Origin: Candidatus Nitrotoga fabula
GTDB taxonomy: Bacteria; Pseudomonadota; Gammaproteobacteria; Burkholderiales; Gallionellaceae
NCBI RefSeq assembly: GCF_905221025.1
Contig: NZ_CAJNBL010000006.1
Coordinates: 50,787-114,786, forward strand
Direction: 5' to 3'
Length of the DNA: 64,000 nt
The notes below the pieces were generated by a model. It did not search any database. It was given only the letters and a program-made list of their open reading frames with translations, and was not told the DNA's origin. Position 1 is the first letter of the stretch, and every line of letters starts with the position of its first letter. Below are positions 1 to 10,221 of the stretch, piece after piece. Both the position numbers and the translations under genes were made by a program.

Positions 1-1571
1 CAGGCAGCGACTACAATGCCGCTGCTCAGCAAAACCGATGGATACCAGGAAGTACGCCCCAGCGGTTCCCAGATATTTCCCAGCATGTCCTGCAACATAA
101 AGCGGCCGACGCGCGTACCGGCATCCAGCGTGGTAAGTATGAAGATTGCCTCGAACATGATGGCAAAGTGATACCAAAGGGCAAGCATGCCCTGCCCAAA
201 GGCGCTGCCAAAAATGCTGGCCATGCCGACTGCCAGGGATGGCGCACCGCCGGTACGTGCAAAAAGGGTGGCCTCCCCCATCTGGCGCGCCAGCAAGTCC
301 ATCTGCTCCACGGTAACCGGAAAACCCCAGCTGGAAATTTTTGCCACCGCCTCTGCGGCTTCCTTGCCGACTACTCCGGCTGGCGAATTGATGGCAAAGA
401 ACACACCGGGATCCAGTACTGTGGCTGCAATCATCGCCATAATGGCAACGAACGATTCCAGCGCCATGCCGCCATACCCGATCATGCGAATATCACGCTC
501 ATTGCTAAGCAGCTTGGGCGTCGTACCCGAAGCTATCAAAGCATGAAAACCGGAAATTGCACCGCAGGCAATCGTGATGAATACGAACGGAAACAGCGTG
601 CCTCCGAATATGGGTCCGGTTCCGTCGATAAACTGGGTGAATGCGGGCATTTTAACGCTCGGCTGCATCCAGACAATGGCCAGCATCAAAAGGATGACCG
701 TACCAAGCTTCATGTATGTGGAAAGATAATCCCGGGGTGCGAGCAGCAGCCAAACCGGAAGGATAGCAGCCGCGAACCCATATGCAATGACTGCCCAGGC
801 CAGAGGCAGGCCAGAATAATCAAACAGTTCGCGCAAAACCGGCTGTTGCTCGACCCATCCTCCCCCCGCCACCGCCAGCAGCAGCAAGATGAGACCCAAC
901 AGCGAGCCTTCCAGTACGCGCCCAGGGCGTATGGAGTGCATGTATACCCCAACCAGCATGGCAATGGGAATCGTCGCAGCCACAGTAGAGGTAGCCCATG
1001 GGCTGTGTTTCATCGCATTGACTACCACCAGGCCAAGTACCGCGATCAGGATAATCATAATAAACAACGTGGTAATGAGCGCAGCTATCCCACCGATTGC
1101 ACCCAGTTCGTCTCGCGCCATCTGACCAAGGCTGCGCCCGTTACGCCGCGTGGAATTGAACAGGGTAACCATGTCCTGGACGCATCCCCCGAGCACTGCA
1201 CCGAATAATATCCATAGCGTACCCGGCAGGTAACCGAACTGTGCCGCCAGAGTCGGGCCAACCAGTGGCCCCGGACCGGCAATTGCGGCAAAATGGTGAC
1301 CGAATACCACCCAGCGGTTGGTCGGGACATAATCATGCCCATTATTCAGCCTCTCCGCAGGAGTCGCGCGCGAAGGATCTACCAGCAGAACTTTGGTGGC
1401 AATCCATACCGCATAGAAACGATACCCGATCGCATAGATGCACAAAGCAGCAGTCACAAACCACAACGCGTTGACCGTTTCGCCGCGATTCAGTGCAATA
1501 CCGCTGACTGCTGTGGCTCCAAGCATGGCTACTGCCAGCCAGACCAGCAGACTCAACAATGATTTTTTCAT
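1..1571 (-). CDS. cstA: Carbon starvation protein CstA, C-terminus cut by window edge
   Basis: The minus strand reads open from an ATG at 1571 to the left edge of the window (523 codons), so roughly the last quarter of a family usually near 690 residues is missing. The translation starts [16 protein letters not shown] and is hydrophobic throughout. It carries the family hallmark [18 protein letters not shown] followed by LVGPTLAAQ, and later [14 protein letters not shown]. CstA proteins are inner-membrane peptide or pyruvate transporters; which substrate applies here cannot be told from sequence. No strong Shine-Dalgarno motif precedes the ATG. Long plus-strand ORFs across this stretch are antisense shadows. 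Confidence 0.93.
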   Translation of the reverse strand, partial: MKKSLLSLLVWLAVAMLGATAVSGIALNRGETVNALWFVTAALCIYAIGYRFYAVWIATKVLLVDPSRATPAERLNNGHDYVPTNRWVVFGHHFAAIAGPGPLVGPTLAAQFGYLPGTLWILFGAVLGGCVQDMVTLFNSTRRNGRSLGQMARDELGAIGGIAALITTLFIMIILIAVLGLVVVNAMKHSPWATSTVAATIPIAMLVGVYMHSIRPGRVLEGSLLGLILLLLAVAGGGWVEQQPVLRELFDYSGLPLAWAVIAYGFAAAILPVWLLLAPRDYLSTYMKLGTVILLMLAIVWMQPSVKMPAFTQFIDGTGPIFGGTLFPFVFITIACGAISGFHALIASGTTPKLLSNERDIRMIGYGGMALESFVAIMAMIAATVLDPGVFFAINSPAGVVGKEAAEAVAKISSWGFPVTVEQMDLLARQMGEATLFARTGGAPSLAVGMASIFGSAFGQGMLALWYHFAIMFEAIFILTTLDAGTRVGRFMLQDMLGNIWEPLGRTSWYPSVLLSSGIVVAA

Positions 1572-1991
1572 GGTGAAATTTTTATAATCCTGGCAAGAAA
1601 TTTATACACAAAAACCAACAGCATGAATTATGTCATGCCTCCTGACAGTATGCTTCCAGTAACTCGATAAGCCATGCGGCCGAATTTTTTCCAGACCAAA
1701 TTCCATTATAATCTTGTATTAACCAGCCGCTGCGATTCTTTGGTTTTCATGTCTCTACCATGCCGGCAGCAAGGAACATGCATGATCCATCAGTGCACAC
1801 AATGGTGCTGCAACATGGAGCTATCCACGAATCGGATTAGCATGCGGATGTCATTCAATCAAATGGACTCTGGTTCTACGAGCATTGTACAATGCGATTT
1901 TTATCGACCTGATGCCGAACTGTTAATTTCCCCCTTTGCGTGACAGGGAAACACTGTCAAAATGACTGCATTATTCGTGCAGGAGATCTTT
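1572..1991. other. Intergenic region between divergent cstA and mdh
   Basis: About 420 bases between divergently transcribed genes, so it must hold promoters for both. I see no convincing reading frame. The only clear signal is the AGGAG Shine-Dalgarno at 1981-1985, placed 6 nt before the mdh ATG at 1992, which decides that start over an in-frame ATG at 1962. Confidence 0.5.
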
Positions 1992-2978
1992 ATGAAAGTA
2001 CCTATTCGCATCGCCGTAACCGGCGCTGCAGGTCAAATCAGTTATAGTCTTTTGTTTCGCATTGCCAATGGAGACATGCTAGGTAAGGATCAGCCCGTCA
2101 TTCTCCAGCTTCTGGACATCACGCCAGCCCAGCAGACCTTGCGTGGAGTGGCAATGGAACTGGAAGACTGCGTGTTTCCCATGTTGCATCAGGTCATTAT
2201 TACCGACGATCCGAAAATCGCTTTCCGCAATGCTGAAATTGCCCTGCTCGTGGGAGCGCGCCCACGTTCCAAGGGGATGGAACGTTACGACCTGATCAAA
2301 GTCAATGCTGAAACCTTTGCCGAACAGGGAAAAATCCTCAATACTTACGCCGCACCCCATGTCAAGATCCTGGTAGTAGGCAACCCAGCCAACACCAACG
2401 CACTCATTTTATTACACAATGCTCCCAACTTGGATCCAAGAAACATCAGCTCCATGATGCGCCTGGATCATAACCGCGCCATCGGACTGGTTGCGCGCAA
2501 ACTGTCGCAGCCAGTTACCAGCATCCGGAAAATGATAGTATGGGGCAATCATTCCAGCACGCAGTATCCTGATCTTTCCCATGCCGAAATGGACGGTCGC
2601 AGCATTCTCGAATTCCTGCCCGATCGCAACTGGGTTGAAAACGAATTTGTCCCCACCGTACAGTCGCGCGGAACTGTAGTCATCGAAGCTCGTGGCCTGA
2701 GCAGCGCTGCCAGCGCTGCCAACGCAATTGTTGGTCATATGCGGGACTGGATATTCGGCTCTCCACCGGATGACTGGGTCACAATGAGCGTACTTTCCGA
2801 TGGCAGCTATGATATTCCCGCAGGAGTGCTGTATGGTTTTCCGGTCACCTGCCAGAATGGAAATTACCGGATTATCCAGAACCTGCCGATAAGCGAAACC
2901 GGCCACCGAAACATGATGGCCAGCTACCTTGAATTGCTGAAAGAAAAAGAGCAGGTAAAACACCTGCTACAACAATGA
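1992..2978 (+). CDS. mdh: Malate dehydrogenase
   Basis: A 328-residue NAD-dependent malate dehydrogenase, which interconverts malate and oxaloacetate in the TCA cycle. The start at 1992 is chosen because AGGAG sits just upstream and the length then matches the family. Visible are the nucleotide loop TGAAGQI (10-16), the substrate loop [14 protein letters not shown] with R90, R92 and R98, [10 protein letters not shown] (from 130), RLDHNRA with D159 and R162, and the catalytic His187 in WGNHSS. Residue 17 is Ser where these enzymes normally have Gly (GQIGYS). The C-terminal third is also rather divergent from the beta-proteobacterial form I remember. It stands alone, followed by a short membrane ORF. 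Confidence 0.95.
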   Translation: MKVPIRIAVTGAAGQISYSLLFRIANGDMLGKDQPVILQLLDITPAQQTLRGVAMELEDCVFPMLHQVIITDDPKIAFRNAEIALLVGARPRSKGMERYDLIKVNAETFAEQGKILNTYAAPHVKILVVGNPANTNALILLHNAPNLDPRNISSMMRLDHNRAIGLVARKLSQPVTSIRKMIVWGNHSSTQYPDLSHAEMDGRSILEFLPDRNWVENEFVPTVQSRGTVVIEARGLSSAASAANAIVGHMRDWIFGSPPDDWVTMSVLSDGSYDIPAGVLYGFPVTCQNGNYRIIQNLPISETGHRNMMASYLELLKEKEQVKHLLQQ

Positions 2979-3137
2979 CCCTATCCATGGCCATACGGGA
3001 TATCAATTCAGTCTTTTCCAGTAAATCGCCGGAAAACTGTAACTGTACAAGCCCCCCCACAGCATCCCTTATATCAACCCATAAATTATGTGCTGTAGAA
3101 TATCCCCTGGCATCCGGAAAACATTGAGGTAAAAACT

Positions 3138-3254
3138 ATGAGCAGCGTATGGCGAAGTATCTGGGCTTTTTTCATGCTGATTTTTGCTATTCTCCTGATT
3201 TTTACGCTTATTGGTGTAATCGGTATTGTAGCGTTCCCGTCCCATTGGAAATGA
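3138..3254 (+). CDS. Small single-span membrane protein, unknown
   Basis: A 38-codon ORF (MSSVWRSIWAFFMLIFAI...), preceded by GAGGT about 8 nt before the ATG. Residues 9-33 form one strongly hydrophobic segment, flanked by Arg6 on one side and a basic tail (HWK) on the other, as expected of a single-pass inner-membrane peptide. It lies between mdh and a bidirectional terminator, in the direction of mdh. I do not recognise a family. The well-formed membrane span and ribosome binding site argue for a real gene, but an ORF this short could be chance. Confidence 0.5.
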   Translation: MSSVWRSIWAFFMLIFAILLIFTLIGVIGIVAFPSHWK

Positions 3255-3349
3255 CACTCGGTGGCAGATGAACCCGGGTTTCCTCCGCTGCCAGACAATC
3301 CCGTTATGGTTTTCATCCAAAGCGGAAACCAACAGAAAAATTCAGCTCC

Positions 3350-3390
3350 AGCAAACAAAAATCCCGGTAGAACCGGGAGTTTTGTTTGCT
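3350..3390. terminator. Bidirectional rho-independent terminator
   Basis: A near-perfect inverted repeat: AGCAAACAAAAATCCCGGT, then a short loop, then ACCGGGAGTTTTGTTTGCT. The GC core is flanked by A-runs on the left and T-runs on the right, so it can end transcripts from both sides. It lies between the plus-strand small ORF/mdh unit and the end of minus-strand pntB. Confidence 0.85.
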
Positions 3391-3416
3391 GTTATTTACT
3401 GAAAATACCTGTTAAA

Positions 3417-4799
3417 TCAATACTGCAAAGCCTTGATCATATCCTCGACCACCTTCTTGGCATCGCCAAATACCATCATCGTCTTGTCCAGGTAAAACAG
3501 ATCATTATCCAGTCCGGCATATCCAACGGCCATACTGCGCTTGACCACCAAAACAGTACGCGCCTTGTGCGCCTCAATTATCGGCATGCCGTAAATAGGT
3601 GAATGCGGATCGGTCTTGGCTGCCGGATTGACCACATCATTGGCGCCAATTACCAGCACCACATCCGTATCGGAAAATTCGTTATTGATCTCATCCATTT
3701 CAAAAACCTGGTCATAAGGCACTTCGGCCTCGGCCAGTAACACATTCATGTGCCCCGGCATACGCCCAGCCACAGGATGGATCGCATAACGCACCTTGAC
3801 GCCTTTTGCAATCAAAAGCTCGGCCATTTCGTTGATGGCATGCTGTGCTCGTGCCACTGCAAGACCATAACCCGGCACAATAATAACGCTGTCGGCATTC
3901 CCCATCAGGAAAGCCGCATCATCTGCGCTACCACTGCGCACTGGCCGCTGCTCGACTGCCCCACCGCCTGACCCACTGTCACCTTCCCCGCCAAAACCAC
4001 CAAGAATCACATTGAAGAATGAACGGTTCATCGCCTTACACATGATGTACGACAGAATCGCTCCTGAACTGCCCACCAGTGAGCCGGCAATGATCAGCAT
4101 ATTGTTGTTCAGAGTAAACCCAATCCCTGCCGCAGCCCATCCAGAGTAGGAATTCAGCATTGACACCACAACCGGCATGTCCGCTCCCCCGATTGGCATG
4201 ATGAGCAATACCCCGAGCAGCAACGCCAGAGCAATCATGATCAGGAACGGAGTCCAGCTTTGTGTGAACATAAAAACGATGCCGAAGGCAATCATCACAA
4301 GGCCCAGCAAAAGGTTCAACCAGTGCTGTCCGGCAAATACCAGCGGCTTGCTGCCGAGCTTTCCGGACAGCTTTCCAAAGGCAATGATAGACCCGGAAAA
4401 GGTGATCGCACCAACAAATGTACCAATGAAGAGTTCCAGCAGATTGCTGGTATGCAGTGGCGCGATGCCATAGGCCACCGGGTTGTAAAATGCAGACATG
4501 GCGACCAGCACAGCCGCCAACCCGACCAGCGAGTGCATCGCTGCCACCAGTTCCGGCATAGCGGTCATTTCAATGCGCCGCGCAACCACCGCCCCTATCG
4601 CTCCGCCCACGATAATTGCAAGCGCAATATAAAGCACGTTTTGAGTTATCGTCAGCGTCGTCAGCACGGCAATAGCCATGCCGATCATCCCAAACATATT
4701 TCCGCGGCGGGAGGAAACGGGGGAACTCAAACCTTTCAGCGCCAGAATGAATAAAACAGCGGCGATCAAATAGGCTAATGCAACAGAATTGGCCGACAT
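3417..4799 (-). CDS. pntB: NAD(P) transhydrogenase subunit beta
   Basis: A 460-residue membrane subunit with the NADP(H)-binding domain of proton-translocating transhydrogenase, which makes NADPH from NADH using the proton gradient. The N-terminal 260 or so residues are a series of hydrophobic helices. The C-terminal domain shows the NADP-site motif PGYGLAVARAQHAINEMAELL split around residues 310-330, then GANDVVNP and VVKRSMAVGYAGLDN. The ATG is at 4799. It is the last gene of a pntAA-pntAB-pntB unit; the gaps of about 96 and 141 bases between the genes are wider than in many pnt operons. A bidirectional terminator lies just after it. Confidence 0.96.
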   Translation of the reverse strand: MSANSVALAYLIAAVLFILALKGLSSPVSSRRGNMFGMIGMAIAVLTTLTITQNVLYIALAIIVGGAIGAVVARRIEMTAMPELVAAMHSLVGLAAVLVAMSAFYNPVAYGIAPLHTSNLLELFIGTFVGAITFSGSIIAFGKLSGKLGSKPLVFAGQHWLNLLLGLVMIAFGIVFMFTQSWTPFLIMIALALLLGVLLIMPIGGADMPVVVSMLNSYSGWAAAGIGFTLNNNMLIIAGSLVGSSGAILSYIMCKAMNRSFFNVILGGFGGEGDSGSGGGAVEQRPVRSGSADDAAFLMGNADSVIIVPGYGLAVARAQHAINEMAELLIAKGVKVRYAIHPVAGRMPGHMNVLLAEAEVPYDQVFEMDEINNEFSDTDVVLVIGANDVVNPAAKTDPHSPIYGMPIIEAHKARTVLVVKRSMAVGYAGLDNDLFYLDKTMMVFGDAKKVVEDMIKALQY

Positions 4800-4940
4800 A
4801 TTTTTTCCTTGTTTATTTTCTATGCAACTGCTTCACCACATTGCGGGGTAAAGCAGGGTAAAGCCCTTCGAACTGGGTAAAACCAATGATACGCAATGAA
4901 TGAAGTAGTACTCCAGCAACCAGATATCTGGCTACTGTGT

Positions 4941-5228
4941 TTATTTATTTTTCTTCTTGAACATGGCCAGCATGCGCTGCGTTACCAGAAACCCTCCGAA
5001 TACATTCACTGCCGCGAGCATAACGGCGCCCAGCCCCATCACTGTTCCGGCGTCGATCTGCTCCGGACCTGCCGCAAGCATGGCACCAACAATAATAATG
5101 CCACTGATCGCATTGGTCACAGCCATGAGCGGAGTATGCAGCGCTGGCGTAACATTCCAGACCACGTGATAGCCAACCACTACGGCCAGTACGAATACGG
5201 TCAGATTAATAATCACAGGATCAACCAT
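4941..5228 (-). CDS. pntAB: NAD(P) transhydrogenase subunit alpha part 2
   Basis: A 95-residue membrane protein with three or four hydrophobic helices, opening [20 protein letters not shown] and ending with a basic KKKNK tail. It matches the membrane portion of the alpha subunit as a separate gene, the three-gene arrangement known from Rhodospirillum rubrum rather than the fused E. coli PntA. It contributes to the proton channel together with PntB. It lies between pntAA and pntB in the same orientation. Confidence 0.94.
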   Translation of the reverse strand: MVDPVIINLTVFVLAVVVGYHVVWNVTPALHTPLMAVTNAISGIIIVGAMLAAGPEQIDAGTVMGLGAVMLAAVNVFGGFLVTQRMLAMFKKKNK

Positions 5229-5324
5229 TTCAATACACTCCTATTATGAAATTCATGAGTCTTAACCTTTTCGAGCCTTTGTTCCAAAACCAGGCCAATT
5301 CCCCGGCAAAGTCAGTATCTTCAA

Positions 5325-6446
5325 TCAAACCACAACGGCTCCGTCGATGCACAGCAGTGATCCGGCAATAATGTCATCTTCTCGGTTTAGGTTCATCTTC
5401 CCGCCACTCTTGGGATCACATAACAGGTTCAGGAAATTAAGCAAATTACGCGCATACAATGCGCTGGCATCTGCCGCAACCAGGGCAGGCAGGTTCTCTT
5501 CCCCAACCAGCGTAACACCATGCTTGACCACCGTTTTACCTAACTCGGACAACGGGCAATTGCCCCCTGCCTCAACTGCCATATCCACGATCACTGAACC
5601 GGGCTTCATCGACTTCACCATATCTTCCGTAACCAGTACAGGAGCAGGTTTACCGGGAATAAGTGCAGTAGTAATCACGATATCGGCCTGTGCAACCCGC
5701 TTGGCAACTTCTACCTTCTGGCGTTCCACCCAACTGGCCGGCATAGGCCGTGCGTAACCACCCACGCCCTGGGCGATTTCCCGCTCTTCGTCGGTTTCAA
5801 AAGGCACATCAATAAATTTGGCGCCGAGAGATTCCACCTGTTCTTTTACAGCCGGGCGCACATCGGTTGCCTCGATCACCGCTCCCATGCGCTTGGCAGT
5901 GGCAATAGCCTGCAAACCGGCAACGCCCACACCCAATATCACCACGCGCGCGGCCTTTACTGTTCCGGCAGCCGTCATCAGCATAGGCATGAACCGTTTA
6001 TATAAGTTTGCCGCAACCAGCACTGCCTTATATCCGGCAATATTTGCCTGCGACGACAATACATCCATCGCCTGCGCACGTGATGTACGCGGCAGTTTTT
6101 CCATTGCGAATGCAGTAATGCCCTGTTTGGCATAGGTTGCAACCAGTTCCGTCTGGTAGGGGGAAAGCAGGCCGATCAGCACTGTGCCCGCAGCCAGCCT
6201 GGACAATTCGTCACCGGTCGGCGCTTTCACCTTGAGCATGATTTCCGCCTGGGCATACACCTCCTCGGCATTGACCAGCATTGCACCTGCTGCCTGATAG
6301 TCTGCATCGGGAATACTTGCCCCAGCGCCAGCACCCTGCTGAATCAGAACAGCATGCCCGGCAGCCAGCATTTTTTTTACCGTTTCCGGTGTTGCTGCAA
6401 CACGTGTTTCACCTGCGCGCGTTTCCGTAGGAATGGCTATTCGCAT
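5325..6446 (-). CDS. pntAA: NAD(P) transhydrogenase subunit alpha part 1
   Basis: A 373-residue soluble NAD(H)-binding subunit of proton-translocating transhydrogenase. It opens MRIAIPTETRAGETRVAATP, the alanine dehydrogenase/PNT N-terminal signature, and has the Rossmann segment VVILGVGVAGLQAIATAKRMG near residue 170 followed by the acidic ATDVRPAVKEQVESLGAKF segment. It lacks the membrane helices, which are encoded by the next gene. It is the first gene of the operon, so the promoter should lie in 6447-6636, between it and the oxidoreductase gene upstream. Confidence 0.96.
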   Translation of the reverse strand: MRIAIPTETRAGETRVAATPETVKKMLAAGHAVLIQQGAGAGASIPDADYQAAGAMLVNAEEVYAQAEIMLKVKAPTGDELSRLAAGTVLIGLLSPYQTELVATYAKQGITAFAMEKLPRTSRAQAMDVLSSQANIAGYKAVLVAANLYKRFMPMLMTAAGTVKAARVVILGVGVAGLQAIATAKRMGAVIEATDVRPAVKEQVESLGAKFIDVPFETDEEREIAQGVGGYARPMPASWVERQKVEVAKRVAQADIVITTALIPGKPAPVLVTEDMVKSMKPGSVIVDMAVEAGGNCPLSELGKTVVKHGVTLVGEENLPALVAADASALYARNLLNFLNLLCDPKSGGKMNLNREDDIIAGSLLCIDGAVVV

Positions 6447-6636
6447 GAAACATCTCCCTTTTTAAAAGACCCGGATAAATCCGGAAAAAGTAACGATTCC
6501 AGTCACGTAAACAATGCCTCCTTTTGCAGAAATATAGCGGCTTGAGTTAAAACCACTTCAGCTCCGGATTGCATCATGGGGAAAGCAGTATTTTGTTCTG
6601 TTTATTCTGCAACCCAATAACTGAGTAATTTTATCA

Positions 6637-9600
6637 TCAAGCCGCACCTGTCGGCATCTGATCTTGTTCAACGCAATGCGCTATCCATTGCGCGGTCATT
6701 TTTTCCTGTACGGAATTTTGCCTGAGCCTCGCATTCAGGGCGGGGAAATTCACGCAATCGAGCTTCTGGTCCTGATTAAAGCACGAGAACACATAAGTCT
6801 TTTCCCCGGTGGAAATATCGTAATGCTCCTGAATACACTGACCACAAATTTCTTTCATCATGCATTGCATCGGAGAGTTGATCGAACCGTAAGCATGGTG
6901 ATCCGGTTTCATATAGGCTTTCAGCTCACCATGGCGGGCTGCAGCAACAGCGGCCATCATCCTGTCCGAGCCAATCGCAATAATGCGGTCAACCTGTTCC
7001 AGTCCGATCTCCGGATGTCCGAGTTCTCCACTGGCATAGGCTTTAATGGCCTGTACAATATTGCCTACATAAGCACGATCCTGGGGACGGCCCGGAGTAA
7101 ACCCAGGCGCATCATCGCTGCACCAGACCACCACATCCGCCGCAAGTTCGATATCCTCTACCTTGTAGCGGTCAATCATTTTTTTATAACCGGCAAAATA
7201 CAGAACCTTGGAACCGATACTGCGGAATGCCTTGCCAATCGAGAACAGCACGGCATTACCCAGTCCGCCTCCTGCCAATAGAACAGTTTCTCCGGGTGCA
7301 ATTTCCGTAGGCGCACCCGTCGGACCCATGAGAACAACCGGCTCACCGTGCCTGAGTCTGGAGCATAATTGCGACGATCCGCCCATTTCCAGCACAATAG
7401 TGGAAAGCAGTCCCTGTTCGGCATCCACCCAGGCGCCCGTCAAAGCCAGACCCTCCATTATCATCCGTGTCCCATCCAACTGCGCGGAATCTGTCTCAAA
7501 ATTCTGCAGCCGGTAGAATTGCCCGGGCTGGAAGCTGCGCGCAGCCGCAGGAGCCTTGACGATCACCTCAACAATATTGGGAGTAAGACGCTCCACCTTG
7601 TGAATTGTAGCGCGCAGATCATTCCCGAGACGAGCAAGAAAAGCCTGGTCACCTTCTTTCGCGGAAGAATGCACCTGTGACAGCACCCTGCTCAACACCG
7701 GATAACCCTGCTTCGCACTGCCCATGGCCTTGACCACATTACCCGAATAGGATGGATGCAAGTCTCCGAAAAAGCTCACAAACCTACCATCGTGATACCG
7801 GTACTGAAGCACATGCGCACTGGATGGCTTGGCATTGCCCTTTTCTGGTCTTACGGGCTGCCCCTGTTCATCACATGCCTGGAAGTAACGTCCATCCAGC
7901 TTGAACTGATCGGGAAACTCGCGTGCCAGGACAGTATTCGGCTGGGTACCCGCGGCTACAAAAATAGTGCGTGCCGAAATCTGAATTTGTCCTGCCTTCT
8001 GCCAGTTTCCATCTGCATCCAACACCTGATTCATCACCACCATTGCAGTCGCATCGCCATTTTCATCTATTTCCACCCGCACCGGAGTCATCCCCTCGGC
8101 AAAGTAGATTCCTTCTTCCAGCGCCTTCTCCACTTCTTCATGGTTAAGCGTGTAGGAAGGACTATCAATCAAGCGCTTGCGGTAGACCAGGGTAACCCCA
8201 CCCCACGATTTGATAAGCTGCAGGATGTTCGGGCTGCGTCCTTCAGTTTCGGCCTGCGCACGCTCTGCCCGTATCGCCCGGGCATGGCCAAGAAACTCGT
8301 CACCGACAACCAATTCTGCAGCGGACCATGCGCTACGCACTGCCGCTTCGCCTTTTTCTGCAACCAGCTTTTCATAGCGGTCGAGAAATTTTTCCACCTG
8401 TACCGGATAATAAGCGAGGGATTCAGTAGCCGTATCGATTGCAGTCAAACCGCCACCGATTACCACAACTGGCAGGCGAACCTGCATGTTGGCAATGGAA
8501 TCCGGCTTGGCCGCCCCTGTCAACTGCAACGCCATCAGAAAATCCGATGCGGTGCGCACGCCGCATGCCATCCCGTTTGGAATATCCAGCAGGGTCGGGC
8601 GACCAGCACCTGCCGCCAGCGCAATATGATCAAACCCCATGGAAAACGCGCTCTCGGCGGTGATGGTTCCGCCAAAACGCACGCCCCCGAACAGGGCGAA
8701 TTGCGAGCGACGTTCCAGAAGGAGCCGAATGATTTTGAGGAAATTTTTATCCCATCGGACTGTAATGCCATATTCGGCCACGCCGCCAAAACCAGCCATC
8801 ACCCGGTTATCCAGCGGCTCTTTCAATATGCCCGCGTCGTAAATTGGGCTGAAAGGAACCCGGTTGCCATAAACATCCACGCCGGAAAGATCACCCGGCA
8901 GTGGTTCGATTTTCAACCCATCAATGCCGACAACGATATGACCATCATTCATTAAATGATGCGCCAGAGTAAAACCGGCAGGCCCCATTCCAACCACCAG
9001 CACGCGCTTGCCGGTGGCGGCGCGTGGATAGGGACGGTGAATATTCAGGGGATTCCATCTGGTAAGCAGGCTGTAGATTTCAAAACCCCAGGGCAGCTCC
9101 AGCACATCTTTCAGCGATCTGGTTTCTGACTGCGGGATATTGACCGACTCCTGTTTTTGATAAATGCAGGATTTCATGCAATCGTTGCAGATACGATGCC
9201 CCGTCGCGGCACACATCGGGTTGTCTACGGTAATGATGGCCAGCGCACCCAGTGCCAGGCCGGAAGCCTTGACTTTATGAAACTCGGAAATCTTCTCGTC
9301 CACCGGGCACCCTGCCAGAGGGATTCCAAAAACGCTTTTCTTGAATGGAGGAGGAGAACCATCAGAACCAGCCTTATCCCGCATTCCCACCGAGCAGGAA
9401 TCCTTGCCTTGTTCATGGCACCAGATGCAGTAGTTCGCTTCCCCCAGCGCGCCCGCCAAACCTGTGCCTTGATCTGTCAGGGCAAAACCCTCGCGATGGC
9501 GCAAATGACTGTCTGCCAGGCGGTGGGCAACATAAGGGACATTTTCAACCCGAATAACCGGCACCAGGCGCTGAAAATCCAGTTTGGCAGGAACACGGAA

Positions 9601-10221
9601 CAGAACGCCCTGCCCGTGGCGCTTTTTACCTGCGCTGGTATGCACTGCCCAGGCAGCATAACGCATGGCGAGATCAATCCTGTCCGCATTTTCTGCCTCT
9701 GCGTCCAGCCAGCGATTCACGTTGCGGGCAAAATTTAGTTCATCCAATTCACCTGAAGTGTCACCGAAAGCCTGCAGCAAGCCTGCCTTGAGAGCCTCAC
9801 CATCAAAAGCTGCAGCATCAACGGCCTTGTATTTTTGCGCGGCCTTGCGCTGCACAAAAATTCGTTTGCAATGAAATAGCGGGGCCAGTTGGTTGTGTCT
9901 TTCAGCCAGTTCGCGTACCGATGACTGAATAGCAAACAAATTTCCCAGAAAATCTTCCAGGTGCGGCGCAAGATCAATGATAAGCTGCGACTCTTGCAGG
10001 CGCGTCAGCTGACCAGAATCCTTTCGTGCTGCCACCAGCCTTTCTGCCAACACTGAATCGCTATTAGCAAGTTCGGCGAGAAACGTGGAATCAATACGGG
10101 ACAAACCATCACAACTGTAAAGGTCTGCAAATTCCATCCCGAATCCCAGATTCAAAACTGGAGGTGAAGATTCCCCATGATCCGTTCCTCCGGCTCCTTG
10201 CCGTGAATATAAGCTTTCCAT
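6637..10221 (-). CDS. Fused GltD-like / PyrK-like FAD and Fe-S oxidoreductase
   Basis: A 1194-residue multi-domain redox protein. I prefer the ATG at 10221, with AGGAG 10 nt upstream, over a TTG at 10230. The N-terminal third has no family I can name but contains Cys clusters near 265-276, 305 and 337-352; the last (C-x7-C-x2-C-x3-C) resembles the Fe-S motif of glutamate synthase small subunits. Next come a GltD-like FAD loop GMGPAG near 411 and a second nucleotide loop GGGLTA near 589. The C-terminal part resembles dihydroorotate dehydrogenase electron-transfer subunit PyrK: FQPGQFYRLQNFE, AGGGLGNA, and a final Cys set near 1120-1156. It probably moves electrons between NAD(P)H and an unknown partner. 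No partner gene is adjacent. Confidence 0.8.
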   Translation of the reverse strand: MESLYSRQGAGGTDHGESSPPVLNLGFGMEFADLYSCDGLSRIDSTFLAELANSDSVLAERLVAARKDSGQLTRLQESQLIIDLAPHLEDFLGNLFAIQSSVRELAERHNQLAPLFHCKRIFVQRKAAQKYKAVDAAAFDGEALKAGLLQAFGDTSGELDELNFARNVNRWLDAEAENADRIDLAMRYAAWAVHTSAGKKRHGQGVLFRVPAKLDFQRLVPVIRVENVPYVAHRLADSHLRHREGFALTDQGTGLAGALGEANYCIWCHEQGKDSCSVGMRDKAGSDGSPPPFKKSVFGIPLAGCPVDEKISEFHKVKASGLALGALAIITVDNPMCAATGHRICNDCMKSCIYQKQESVNIPQSETRSLKDVLELPWGFEIYSLLTRWNPLNIHRPYPRAATGKRVLVVGMGPAGFTLAHHLMNDGHIVVGIDGLKIEPLPGDLSGVDVYGNRVPFSPIYDAGILKEPLDNRVMAGFGGVAEYGITVRWDKNFLKIIRLLLERRSQFALFGGVRFGGTITAESAFSMGFDHIALAAGAGRPTLLDIPNGMACGVRTASDFLMALQLTGAAKPDSIANMQVRLPVVVIGGGLTAIDTATESLAYYPVQVEKFLDRYEKLVAEKGEAAVRSAWSAAELVVGDEFLGHARAIRAERAQAETEGRSPNILQLIKSWGGVTLVYRKRLIDSPSYTLNHEEVEKALEEGIYFAEGMTPVRVEIDENGDATAMVVMNQVLDADGNWQKAGQIQISARTIFVAAGTQPNTVLAREFPDQFKLDGRYFQACDEQGQPVRPEKGNAKPSSAHVLQYRYHDGRFVSFFGDLHPSYSGNVVKAMGSAKQGYPVLSRVLSQVHSSAKEGDQAFLARLGNDLRATIHKVERLTPNIVEVIVKAPAAARSFQPGQFYRLQNFETDSAQLDGTRMIMEGLALTGAWVDAEQGLLSTIVLEMGGSSQLCSRLRHGEPVVLMGPTGAPTEIAPGETVLLAGGGLGNAVLFSIGKAFRSIGSKVLYFAGYKKMIDRYKVEDIELAADVVVWCSDDAPGFTPGRPQDRAYVGNIVQAIKAYASGELGHPEIGLEQVDRIIAIGSDRMMAAVAAARHGELKAYMKPDHHAYGSINSPMQCMMKEICGQCIQEHYDISTGEKTYVFSCFNQDQKLDCVNFPALNARLRQNSVQEKMTAQWIAHCVEQDQMPTGAA

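Noticed and set aside
168..1208. Long plus-strand frame of 346 codons
   Set aside because: It lies antisense to cstA, whose translation shows clear family motifs; the plus frame has the Gln/His/Arg-rich composition of a shadow.
7756..8955. 399-codon plus-strand frame
   Set aside because: Antisense to the FAD oxidoreductase; no ribosome binding site or recognisable motif.
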